Of a stretch of DNA of 64,000 nucleotides, positions 17,912 to 25,478 are shown piece after piece. Within the stretch, counting starts at the first letter, position 1. Every line of letters starts with the position of its first letter. Source of the DNA: Spirochaetia bacterium (lineage in GTDB: Bacteria; Spirochaetota; Spirochaetia; Treponematales; Rectinemataceae); NCBI GenBank assembly GCA_029975555.1, contig JARKOY010000079.1, forward strand, positions 124,001 through 188,000, in the 5' to 3' direction. The position numbers and the translations under genes are program-made. Under the pieces are notes generated by a model, which did no database searches, was not told the origin of the DNA, and saw nothing but the letters and a program-made list of their open reading frames with translations.

Positions 17912-19783
17912 TTAATTTCCGCCAGCTGTCGGGCCAATTTCCTCCAGTACCCCTGGAATCGGCACAGGAGCGCCCAGAACCGTTTTCCTTCTGCAAGCCT
18001 TGAGGCAAGGCTTATCGTGACATGACAGGCAGACAAGACGGCCGCTTTCATCATGGCGCACAAGACGGCGGGCACCCTCCAGATTGTCGCAATACAGGCG
18101 CCGGAAAATGCCCCTTATGTCCATGGCCGCAGGACAGGCATGCCGGCAGATGTCTTCCTCACACCAGAGGCATAGATTGCCGCGCGCTTTCAAGCCTTCC
18201 TGCGCATACGGTGGCGCTGGCGACGTCAGGTAGCGCACATATCCGCGGTCTTTGAAATAGCGACACTCGGGCAGGCCTTCACGGCGAAGTATGACGTCGG
18301 CTGCGCTCAGAGCAGACACGACGACCGCCGGCGTACCGGTTCCCATCGTCGTCGATTCGCCACACATGAACAGGTTGTTCCATCGGGTTGCTGCGTGCGG
18401 ACGGCGCATGAGGTCCTGCCCAAACATCTGCTTGGGGCCGGCCACAGCACCCCGCAGTTTCAGGGTATAGCGTTCGATGGTAGTAGGCGAGCCGATTTCC
18501 CAGAACTTCAGGCTTTTTCTGAAATTTGGAAAATATGAAGTGAGATAGCTGATGATGCGCTCCTCCTCTTCACGCTTGGCGGCTTCATACGCTTCACGCA
18601 CGGCGGGGTCACCAGAGGCGCACTGTTCGGGCGAAGGCCATTGTCGAAACGAAGGTCCGATCGCGATCACGCTGTGAAAACCCGGCTCGTTGAGTGAAGG
18701 GTCGTCGACGGTCGGAATGTACAGAGTAATTTCCGACTCCGCCAGCGTGCACGTGTCTTCAACCAACATCTCGATGGGTCCGATATCGTGCGGGAACGCT
18801 TCTTTTGCGACAGTCGCATAGAGCACAATGCTCGAGGGTGTCGGCACCATGGCAGCCATTTTTCGGACATGCGCTTGAGGCACTGCGTCATTCGGCAAGA
18901 GTTTCTGGTACAGATTCCATACCGTTCCACTGTAGACGAAGTAATCGGCCTCGATGCGCGTGCCATCCGCGAGCCGGGCGGCCCGGATCCTCCTGGCATC
19001 TGGTTCCAGTCCGACGACCTCGCAGCCATACTGCAGACTGCCTCCATGCTTCTCGATGGCCTTTTCCAGCCTGCCGACGTACACCTGACTCGAGCCATGG
19101 ATATAGTAGCTGCCGCTCCGGTGATTTTCCACGAACATGGTGACTGCCATGATGGCTGGCGTCTCTGCCATCGTTGTATAACAGTACGTCGACGTCAGCT
19201 TGTCGAAAAACTGCATGACCGCCTGCGACTTTGTAAAACGCCGCAAGATTGACGCCACATTGCTGAACAGCAGCGGCAGAAGGCGCATCTGCGTCGGCGG
19301 GTCCTTGAAGAAACGAGCCGTCATCTCGCCCAGGGGAATTTCAGATGGCGAGATGAGGCTTGGATCTTTCATCACTAAATCATCGTACAGATGCTGCAGA
19401 TAGGCGTAGAAACGCCTGATATCGTCGATATCGGAGGGGAAGAGCCTGGCAAGCGCATCCAGAAAACTCTCTACATCCGCGTGAAACACTACCTCCTGGC
19501 CCGCGAAATGAATGCGGTACATCGAGGAATGTTCGATGACCGCAATGTGCTCTTCGATTTCGTTTAAAAGAAGGCTGTGCGGATTGAACCCATGTGACCC
19601 GAACCCAAACATCATTGCCGAGCCGACATCGAAGATGGCGTTGCCCCGCTTGAATGCGCCGGAAGAACCACCTGGCTGATGTGAATGCTCATAGACGCAT
19701 ACATCGAATCCGCGTCTGGCAAGAATCGCAGCGCAGGCAAGACCGCTCAGTCCAGCGCCGATGACCGCAACTTTTTTTCGCAT
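17912..19783 (-). CDS. phytoene-desaturase-like FAD oxidoreductase fused to an Fe-S domain
   Basis: The protein has 623 residues. The start MRKKVAVIGAG is chosen because GGGAG lies 7 bases before it. Residues 4-33 form the FAD Rossmann fold (VIGAGLSGLACAA). The body to about 520 resembles carotenoid isomerase/phytoene dehydrogenase enzymes (GGSSGAFKRGNAIFDVGSAM, and near the C-terminal FAD contact NLFMCGESTTMGTGTPAV). The last about 90 residues carry two CxxCx4CxxxC groups (CLWCEEDICRHACP and CLSCHDKPCLKAC) with MDIRGIF between them. This is the layout of the Fe-S domain found in GltD and dihydropyrimidine dehydrogenase. The substrate is unknown, and no carotenoid genes are nearby. It is divergent from the DUF1722 gene. 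Confidence 0.8.
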   Translation of the reverse strand: MRKKVAVIGAGLSGLACAAILARRGFDVCVYEHSHQPGGSSGAFKRGNAIFDVGSAMMFGFGSHGFNPHSLLLNEIEEHIAVIEHSSMYRIHFAGQEVVFHADVESFLDALARLFPSDIDDIRRFYAYLQHLYDDLVMKDPSLISPSEIPLGEMTARFFKDPPTQMRLLPLLFSNVASILRRFTKSQAVMQFFDKLTSTYCYTTMAETPAIMAVTMFVENHRSGSYYIHGSSQVYVGRLEKAIEKHGGSLQYGCEVVGLEPDARRIRAARLADGTRIEADYFVYSGTVWNLYQKLLPNDAVPQAHVRKMAAMVPTPSSIVLYATVAKEAFPHDIGPIEMLVEDTCTLAESEITLYIPTVDDPSLNEPGFHSVIAIGPSFRQWPSPEQCASGDPAVREAYEAAKREEEERIISYLTSYFPNFRKSLKFWEIGSPTTIERYTLKLRGAVAGPKQMFGQDLMRRPHAATRWNNLFMCGESTTMGTGTPAVVVSALSAADVILRREGLPECRYFKDRGYVRYLTSPAPPYAQEGLKARGNLCLWCEEDICRHACPAAMDIRGIFRRLYCDNLEGARRLVRHDESGRLVCLSCHDKPCLKACRRKTVLGAPVPIPGVLEEIGPTAGGN

Positions 19784-19945
19784 GATCGACTCCCTTCGAT
19801 AATACATGTATCCATTATGCTCCATTCATCGCGTATGGATCGCCGGTTGTCAATGGCAGAAAGCCCCTGGGGGCGCCATGCTCTGGAAATGCTGCCCGCA
19901 ATGTGGGACACTGAGCAATGAAACGATATTGCTGGGAGGAACCCC

Positions 19946-20413
19946 ATGGAACAGGTGCGCCCGCGGCTTTTCGTCTCGCGCTGTCTTGGATTTGCCCGCT
20001 GCCGATGGAACGGGGAAGTCATCAACGACGAATTTGTGAAGAAGCTCGAGTCGCTCGCGGATATCGTCCATGAATGCCCGGAAATACGGTCGCTGTCGGA
20101 AGTATATCTCGCCTACGAGCAAGGCCTGAGACGGGCACTCGCCAGACCGCCGCGCTACACCTCGCTCATCAATGTGATTCAGCATGCCTTTGGGGGATTT
20201 TCGGACTCGCTTTCGAAGGACGAACGCGCGCTCTTTTCGAACCTGATCGAGCAGTATAGGGACGAACGGATCCCCGCCAGCGTCCTGCTGCAGCTCGTCA
20301 GATCGTGGGCAGTTCGCCTCGGCGAATCCTACCTGCTCCGACAGGTGCTCTTCGAGCCCTATCCGCTTTCTCTGGTCGAAATCACCGACTCCGGCAAGGG
20401 GCGCTCGAACTAG
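19946..20413 (+). CDS. DUF523/DUF1722 (YbgA-like) protein with internal deletion
   Basis: The protein has 155 residues and GGGAGGA before the start. The N-terminus RPRLFVSRCLGFARCRWNGE to HECPEI matches the opening of DUF523. The text then jumps straight into the second half of DUF1722: RYTSLINVIQHAFGGFSDSL, IEQYRDERIPASVLL and YLLRQVLFEPYP. Full-length relatives are about 300 residues or more, so roughly half is missing, yet the frame is intact. The DUF523 family has been linked to thiouridine desulfidation; whether this short form works is doubtful. It overlaps the convergent UPF0303 gene by 32 nt. Confidence 0.75.
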   Translation: MEQVRPRLFVSRCLGFARCRWNGEVINDEFVKKLESLADIVHECPEIRSLSEVYLAYEQGLRRALARPPRYTSLINVIQHAFGGFSDSLSKDERALFSNLIEQYRDERIPASVLLQLVRSWAVRLGESYLLRQVLFEPYPLSLVEITDSGKGRSN

Positions 20414-20903
20414 AGGCAGCCTCTGCCTGCTCGCGCGCTCCCAGAAACCTGCGTATGCACGCCACCACAAGCGCATGGTCTTCTTCCTGAGGCAACCCGG
20501 AGACCGTCGCGCACGCCACAATGCCGCACCCTCGAACCCGGATGGGAAAAGCACCGCCGTGCGGGCTGAATTCCTGCGGGCTCACGAAGTATTTCTGGTC
20601 GATAGTAGTGTTCGCAAGAGCCAGTGTCACTCCGACGGCAAGCGACGCCTTACCGAACCGGAACACCACGTTCGACTTGCGCCGAATCCATTCGTCGTTG
20701 TCGGCGGTGGCTCCTTCGAGCGCTGCGTGGAACAGAATCTGATTCGGCCGCCGGATATCGACAGCCACACCTGCTTTTCGTATTTCGGCCTCCTCCACGA
20801 TGAGGCAGCCGAGAGTCCAGGCGTCCTTTTCGGTGAACTGCCCGAACACAAGTTCCTGTTCCTGCGCCGCAATTTCATCCAGCAGCGCCTGTGATGGTGT
20901 CAT
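20382..20903 (-). CDS. UPF0303 / heme-degrading-domain-like protein
   Basis: The 173-residue protein matches the UPF0303 (GlcG/HbpS-related) family. Family blocks are AVDIRRPNQILFHAALEGAT, NDEWIRRKSNVVFRFGKASLAVG, HGGAFPIRVRGCGIVACATVSGLPQ and EDHALVV. The start MTPSQALL has AAAGGAGG upstream. It follows the hydroxyacid dehydrogenase remnant by 23 bp on the same strand, so both were probably one transcript. Biochemical function is not established; heme or small-molecule binding is suggested by the fold family. Confidence 0.85.
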   Translation of the reverse strand: MTPSQALLDEIAAQEQELVFGQFTEKDAWTLGCLIVEEAEIRKAGVAVDIRRPNQILFHAALEGATADNDEWIRRKSNVVFRFGKASLAVGVTLALANTTIDQKYFVSPQEFSPHGGAFPIRVRGCGIVACATVSGLPQEEDHALVVACIRRFLGAREQAEAASSSSAPCRSR

Positions 20904-20926
20904 GGTGCCCTCCTTTCGCTGACAAT

Positions 20927-21520
20927 TCATCTATCTTCGTATATCTGCGGATTGATGCAATCGGGCGGCCTTTTCCCTTCGAGCATGGCGATGAGATTCG
21001 TAGCCGCCTTGATCGCCATGCCATTGCGCGACGCCGTGGTCGCGCTGGCCGTATGCGGGGTCATCACCACATTGGATAATTCGGATAGCCCGGGAACCGC
21101 ATATGGTTCGTTCTCGTATACATCGAGTCCCGCGGCGGCAATCCATTTTTCTTTCAATGCCCGGACAAGCGCCTGTTCGTCGACCACCGGCTCTCGGATG
21201 GTGTTGATCAATACGGCATTCGACTTCATGAGCCTCAGCGCGCGCTCATCGATCAAATGGCGCGTAGACGGCGTGAGCAGCACATGGATTGACACGAAGT
21301 CCGCCTCCTTCAGCAATGTCTCGAGCGCTACCCTGCGAGCCGCCGCAAACAGGAGAGCCCACGCCATGTCCGCAGTGGCATGAGTCAGCACGCCTGGGGT
21401 ATTTGAGAGCGGTATTTTTCGCCGTGTCGCTTCCTCGACGTCCATATTGTCGAATCCCCGTGCCCTTTTTGGCGTATCGAAGACCTTCGCGTCGATGCGA
21501 TCGGTCAGCAGGCACACCAC
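20927..21520 (-). pseudogene. D-2-hydroxyacid dehydrogenase remnant lacking the NAD-binding fold
   Basis: The frame of 197 codons keeps the outer parts of a glyoxylate/hydroxypyruvate reductase: NTPGVLTHATADMAWALLFAAARR, then DFVSIHVLLTPSTRHLIDE, AAAGLDVYENEP and VMTPHTASAT. The expected about 70 residues between AARRV and the DFVSIH strand, including the GxGxxG Rossmann loop, are absent, as is the normal N-terminus. The catalytic Arg (normally in a NxARG-type motif, here NTIREPVVDE) and the conserved Glu and His (PHTAS) can still be seen. Without the dinucleotide site it cannot be a normal dehydrogenase. It starts at GTG without a clear ribosome site. Confidence 0.7.
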
Positions 21521-21775
21521 TGTGTCCTGGATCGATGAGTTTCTGTCGCTCCCCTATCCTTGTCCTTTACAAAATTTATTATATCAGCAGGGTTTTTTTC
21601 TACAAATCTTCTACATATTTTCTACAAAATATGTGAAAAATATGCGTGTACAGTCCATCAAACAAACGTTTTGGTCAGCGAGTCGCGTGGTGACGGCTTC
21701 AGAAAAAGCACTGAATATCAGCAGGAATCATCACTTTTTGCTGATTTTTCAAGGTGCGAAAATTTCAGTGGGAAT

Positions 21776-21858
21776 TGCCGGCAGTGGGACTTGAACCCAC
21801 ACGCCCTCGCGGGCAGCAGATTTTGAGTCTACCGTGTATGCCATTTCACCATGCCGGC
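21776..21858 (-). tRNA. tRNA-Leu (CAA)
   Basis: On the minus strand the 83-nt sequence begins GCCGGCATGGTGAAATGG and ends CCCACTGCCGGCA. The acceptor stem GCCGGCA/TGCCGGC is perfect, the anticodon stem GTAGA/TCTGC closes a loop CTCAAAA, the variable arm is long (GCTGCCCGCGAGGGCGT) and the T-loop is GGTTCAAGTCC. The anticodon CAA reads UUG. CCA is not encoded. Bases 21521-21775 contain no gene that I can see. Confidence 0.95.
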
Positions 21859-22029
21859 ATGACAAAAAGAAAAACTCGGCGTATTTTGCCTTAAGAAGCG
21901 GGCATGCGTCAAGGCGCCGGGCATTCGTTTCCTAAGGCTGGCGCGCCAAGCCGCGCCAACTTTTTGAGTATCCCTCTTGGTCCGCGCCTCGTCTTTCCTT
22001 TTGGGCTTGTTCGTCGTATAGTACAGCAT

Positions 22030-22935
22030 ATGGCGCTGATCGAATCTATGCATGCGGCGGAGCTGCGATATATTGAGCAGCTTCAGGCTTTCCTGGGCCG
22101 TGGGCTGAGCATCCCAATGCAGATTATTTCGTTATTCGCCTCAGAAGCCTTTGTCATCGCGGTGGTGCCGGCAATATACTGGTGTGTTCACCGCAAGAAA
22201 GGCGCCGAACTCGGCCTTCTGGTGCTCGGCTCGGCATTTGTCAATCTTTGGACAAAGCAGCTGTTTGCATGGCCTAGACCGTATGAAATAATTCCCAGCC
22301 TCGGCCTCGCCAAAGAATCGACCTATGGCATGCCTTCCGGCCACAGTCAGCTGAGCGTCGTCTTCTGGGCATATGCCGTACAGTTTCTGCCGAAAAAATG
22401 GCGCATCCCTGTGTTGATAGGCTGTCCTCTCCTTATTGGCTTTTCGAGAGTATATCTCGGCGTGCATTTTCCCAGCGATGTCCTCGGCGGATATCTTGTC
22501 GGCGCCGTGTTTTTTTCACTGTTTAGTCTGTTCGGGACAGGCATCGAACAATCGCTCCAAAAATTTGGATGGAGAGTGCGCGTCCTCATCGCCGCGGCGC
22601 TCTCTTTCGTCATGAATCTTTTGCTCCCGGCGGACACGATGATATCGGGGGCCTTCCTCGGAGCCGCCATCGGTTTTGCGTTCGCCTCCCGCAATATTCC
22701 AATAGAGACAGAAGGCCCTGTCATGCAAAAAGTGGTTCGCTATCTTGTTGGCATTGCGAGCACCGGCGTCGTGTATTTTGCGCTGAAATTCGCGAGCGGT
22801 CCACTCAATGCTCTGTCCGGCGGCAGTCAGGCACAGCTTATCCGCTTTGTCCGCTATGCGATCGTCGGCGCTTGGGTAAGCTATGCCACGCCCTTTTTAT
22901 TTCTTACACTGAAGCTCGCAAAGCGCGAAGCTTGA
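22030..22935 (+). CDS. PAP2-family membrane phosphatase
   Basis: The 301-residue integral membrane protein has the three acid-phosphatase motifs KQLFAWPRPYE, YGMPSGHSQLS and SRVYLGVHFPSDVLGG. The catalytic His lie in motifs 2 and 3. Hydrophobic spans occur throughout, with an extra C-terminal multi-span region (about 175-300). Likely substrates are lipid phosphates such as undecaprenyl-pyrophosphate or phosphatidic acid. The start at 22030 is preferred because a frame from 21904 would run to within 45 bp of the tRNA. TATAGT at 22017 would place the mRNA start almost on the ATG, and no ribosome site is seen. Confidence 0.85.
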   Translation: MALIESMHAAELRYIEQLQAFLGRGLSIPMQIISLFASEAFVIAVVPAIYWCVHRKKGAELGLLVLGSAFVNLWTKQLFAWPRPYEIIPSLGLAKESTYGMPSGHSQLSVVFWAYAVQFLPKKWRIPVLIGCPLLIGFSRVYLGVHFPSDVLGGYLVGAVFFSLFSLFGTGIEQSLQKFGWRVRVLIAAALSFVMNLLLPADTMISGAFLGAAIGFAFASRNIPIETEGPVMQKVVRYLVGIASTGVVYFALKFASGPLNALSGGSQAQLIRFVRYAIVGAWVSYATPFLFLTLKLAKREA

Positions 22936-22963
22936 CAAGCCTCGGCAGCCGGCGGCCCCACAC

Positions 22964-23005
22964 CAACACGTATCGCCTCACTGCTCGGCGAGCCGATACG
23001 TGTTG
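22964..23005. repeat. 12-bp inverted repeat at the end of apbE
   Basis: CAACACGTATCG (22964-22975) and CGATACGTGTTG (22994-23005) are perfect inverted arms 18 nt apart. They straddle the apbE stop codon between convergent genes. No T-run follows on either strand. Confidence 0.6.
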
Positions 23006-24021
23006 TCCTGCAGAGTAAAGACTTTCCCAGCCCCAACACTCAGATATATTTTTTTGTCCTTATCGATAAAAATGGCATAGGTGTCCGGAAACTGCTTGAG
23101 GAATTCCATACCCTTTTCAATGCCCAAAATAAACAGCGATGTGGAGAGGGCATCCGCATCGATGCTGCTCTTCGATATGATCGATACCGAGACCAGGCCG
23201 TTGTCCACAGGGAATCCTGTCTGTGTGCTCAGAATGTGGTGATACCGCTTGCCGTTCTCAATGAAGTAGCGCTCATACACGCCGGAGGTCACGACCGTCA
23301 TCTGCCCTCCGGTGACAATGCCCAGATACTCGCCTCTCTCTGACTCGGGATTCTGAATGCCGACGCGCCAGGGACTCTTGTCTTTTTTACTGCCGAAGAC
23401 GAAGATGTTCCCGCCAAGATCGATAACTGCCGCCTTTACCTTGTGATTCATAAGAATTTTTTCGATTTCATCCGCAGCGTAGCCCTTCGCAATGGCGCCC
23501 AGGTCCAGCCTCATACCCGATTTTTTCAGAAATACGGTGCGCGTGGTTGTGTCGAGCACGACCTGACGCCAGTCGACAAGCGCCTTCGCTGCCAGAATTT
23601 CCTTTGCCGGCGGCACTTTCTCGCCGCCGTTGCCGATGTTCCAGAGCTTCACCAACGGCCCCACCGAAGGGTCGAAGGCGCCGTTCGTGAGACGGGCATA
23701 CTCAAGCGCTTTGGAGATGACATAGAAAGTGTCCTCCGAGACCTTCACCGGCTTTTTGCCTGCCATAGCATTGACCTGCGAAATTTCGGTGTCATCCCTG
23801 TTCGCGCTCATGTGGTCTTCGATGGCCCGCAGACGGGAAAAAGCCTCATCGAGCGTGGCCTTGTCTCCGCCTTCGATGAGGCGGACGGTACAGACCGTAC
23901 CGAGCACAAAATCGGTCTTGGTCGGCTCTTCTGCATAAAGAGACGTCGCAGCAAACGTTCCAGCGGCAAGCAGCAACGCTACCGCCAGCCATCGCAATGT
24001 CATTATCTTTGAATGTCTCAT
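22978..24021 (-). CDS. apbE: FAD:protein FMN transferase (ApbE)
   Basis: The 347-residue exported enzyme attaches FMN from FAD to threonine in target proteins. A signal peptide (about 1-30, ending SLYAEE) lacks a lipobox Cys, so it is either soluble periplasmic or tethered by an uncleaved helix. Visible motifs are IEDHMSANRDDTEISQVN, GAFDPSVGPLVKLW, the flavin/metal block DLGAIAKGYAADEI, VIDLGGNIFVFG, WRVGIQNP, HHILSTQTGFPVD and SIIDADALST-like SSIDADALSTSLF. Targets in this window are RnfD, RnfG, the lipoprotein reductase at 58 kb and possibly the secreted protein at 7.5 kb. Confidence 0.95.
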   Translation of the reverse strand: MRHSKIMTLRWLAVALLLAAGTFAATSLYAEEPTKTDFVLGTVCTVRLIEGGDKATLDEAFSRLRAIEDHMSANRDDTEISQVNAMAGKKPVKVSEDTFYVISKALEYARLTNGAFDPSVGPLVKLWNIGNGGEKVPPAKEILAAKALVDWRQVVLDTTTRTVFLKKSGMRLDLGAIAKGYAADEIEKILMNHKVKAAVIDLGGNIFVFGSKKDKSPWRVGIQNPESERGEYLGIVTGGQMTVVTSGVYERYFIENGKRYHHILSTQTGFPVDNGLVSVSIISKSSIDADALSTSLFILGIEKGMEFLKQFPDTYAIFIDKDKKIYLSVGAGKVFTLQDNTYRLAEQ

Positions 24022-24048
24022 TTTGAATCCTTCGAATAGAATGTGTGA

Positions 24049-24771
24049 TTAATCTCGCAAAGCAACAGGAGGTAGTTCCCGACCGATTGTTGTCCGCGGA
24101 CCGTGCCCGGGAAACACCAGCGTGTCAAACGAAAAGTACGCGAGCCTCTTCAGGCTGCGCTCGAGGGCAATGGGGTCGGCATCCGGTGTATCGGTGCGCC
24201 CGACACCATCTCGAAAGAGGGTGTCCCCCGAAATCAGGCAAGAACAGCCCGAAGAGCGCACAGCGCCGGCATCTCTCGCTCCGTCTTCCACTCCGTATGA
24301 GCCCGCATTGAGCTCCGCTTCATAAAGGCAAATCGAACCTCGACTATGTCCCGGAGTATGGATCACATGCAAACTCGTGCCTGGAAGGGTCATCCCCTCC
24401 GACAAAAAAACAGCAGCAGCCGGCAGAGGTTTCCAAAATGAACGAAAATATGAAGGCCCGCCTATGGCCTCGAACAGCTCGCGGTTTGTCCTCTCCCCTT
24501 CTTCCCCAAGGTAGTGAGCATCATCGGGATGAATCGCAATGGGGAGCGCGGTCCCCAGCATTTCGAAAAGACCGGGAAGTGCGGCAGTGTGGTCGAGGTG
24601 CCCATGGGTCAGCGCCACCATGGTAGGCACAAGCCCGTGCGCCTGCAAAAAAGAATAAATCTTTTCAGGTTCCGCACCGGGATCTATGACGACAACGCCC
24701 CCTTCCGATGCCACAACGTAGCAATTTTCCCCAATAGGGCCCACCTTGAGCCGCCACACTGTCGATGCCAC
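24049..24771 (-). CDS. MBL-fold metallo-hydrolase (glyoxalase II-like)
   Basis: The 240-residue protein carries the metallo-beta-lactamase-fold metal motif THGHLDHTA (about 55-63), the later ligand in IHTPGHSRGSICLY (about 135), Asp in LISGDTLF and the final FPGHGPRT. The order is that of hydroxyacylglutathione-hydrolase-like hydrolases. A cysteine- and Gly-rich insertion (about 153-177) precedes the Asp strand. It forms a tight minus-strand pair with the DbpA-domain gene, whose stop is 3 bp before this start. The substrate is not known. Confidence 0.88.
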   Translation of the reverse strand: MASTVWRLKVGPIGENCYVVASEGGVVVIDPGAEPEKIYSFLQAHGLVPTMVALTHGHLDHTAALPGLFEMLGTALPIAIHPDDAHYLGEEGERTNRELFEAIGGPSYFRSFWKPLPAAAVFLSEGMTLPGTSLHVIHTPGHSRGSICLYEAELNAGSYGVEDGARDAGAVRSSGCSCLISGDTLFRDGVGRTDTPDADPIALERSLKRLAYFSFDTLVFPGHGPRTTIGRELPPVALRD

Positions 24772-24774
24772 GTG

Positions 24775-25323
24775 TCACAGCCCTTCGGACAAGGATTCGG
24801 AGCGCTTTTTCGCGGGCTTTACTTCCAAGGCTCGACCATTGAGCTCTGCGCCGACCATCGCCGCGACGATTCTCTGAGCTTCATTCACAGGAACTTCGAT
24901 AAAGGAATAATTTTCCAACAAATGCACGCGTCCCAACGCATCTGAAGAAAGCCCCGTCCGCTCAGCAATCTTTTTCTTCAGTTCCAAAGGCTTAAGGTGA
25001 TGCCGTTTGCCCATGGATACAAAAAGCGACACCATTTCCTTAGTCTGATTCTGCGTTTCTGGCCGCTGCTCGACGCGCACATGCTCCTGGGGCTCCTGGG
25101 ACACCTTTTTGGGCGATTTAGACCGGTATATGCCCGCCGCCCGAAGTATCATGAGCGCTGAGGCATAGGAGCGAAGGTGAAACGGTACTTTCTTTCTAAA
25201 CGCTCTCCGCACGTCTTCGAGAAGCTTTGCATCCTGGGGATGCTTCAATTCTTCGAGCAATCCTTCGAGAAAAGCCTCGAGGGTCTTTTCGTTAAATTTG
25301 GAGGCTGCAGTATCGTCCGGCAC
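24775..25323 (-). CDS. stand-alone DbpA RNA-binding-domain protein
   Basis: The protein has 182 residues. The last about 80 (MVSLFVSMGKRHHLKPLELK, then RVHLLENYSFIEVPVNEAQ and LNGRALEVKPAKK) form the RRM-like domain normally found at the C-terminus of DEAD-box helicase DbpA, where it binds a 23S rRNA hairpin. Here it stands without a helicase core. The first about 75 residues are charged and helical (FNEKTLEAFLEGLLEELK), followed by a Gln/Glu-rich linker. It could be a ribosome-assembly or RNA-chaperone factor. It precedes and nearly abuts the MBL hydrolase gene. Confidence 0.8.
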   Translation of the reverse strand: MPDDTAASKFNEKTLEAFLEGLLEELKHPQDAKLLEDVRRAFRKKVPFHLRSYASALMILRAAGIYRSKSPKKVSQEPQEHVRVEQRPETQNQTKEMVSLFVSMGKRHHLKPLELKKKIAERTGLSSDALGRVHLLENYSFIEVPVNEAQRIVAAMVGAELNGRALEVKPAKKRSESLSEGL

Positions 25324-25478
25324 AAAACAACTCCTGCTGTCTGATAAAATAATGGGTTATGTGGTAATATACTTTAGTTTTCGCTTTTGTGTAAACTATA
25401 GACAAAAATGACGGTGCATGACAATGTACAAGAGCCGCGCTGGTCAACGGTGATGAAGGATAACATGGACGAAAACAT

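Noticed and set aside
21776-21858. tRNA-Leu as an integration site for the low-GC island
   Set aside because: The island ends about 4 kb away and no direct repeat of the tRNA 3' end was seen.
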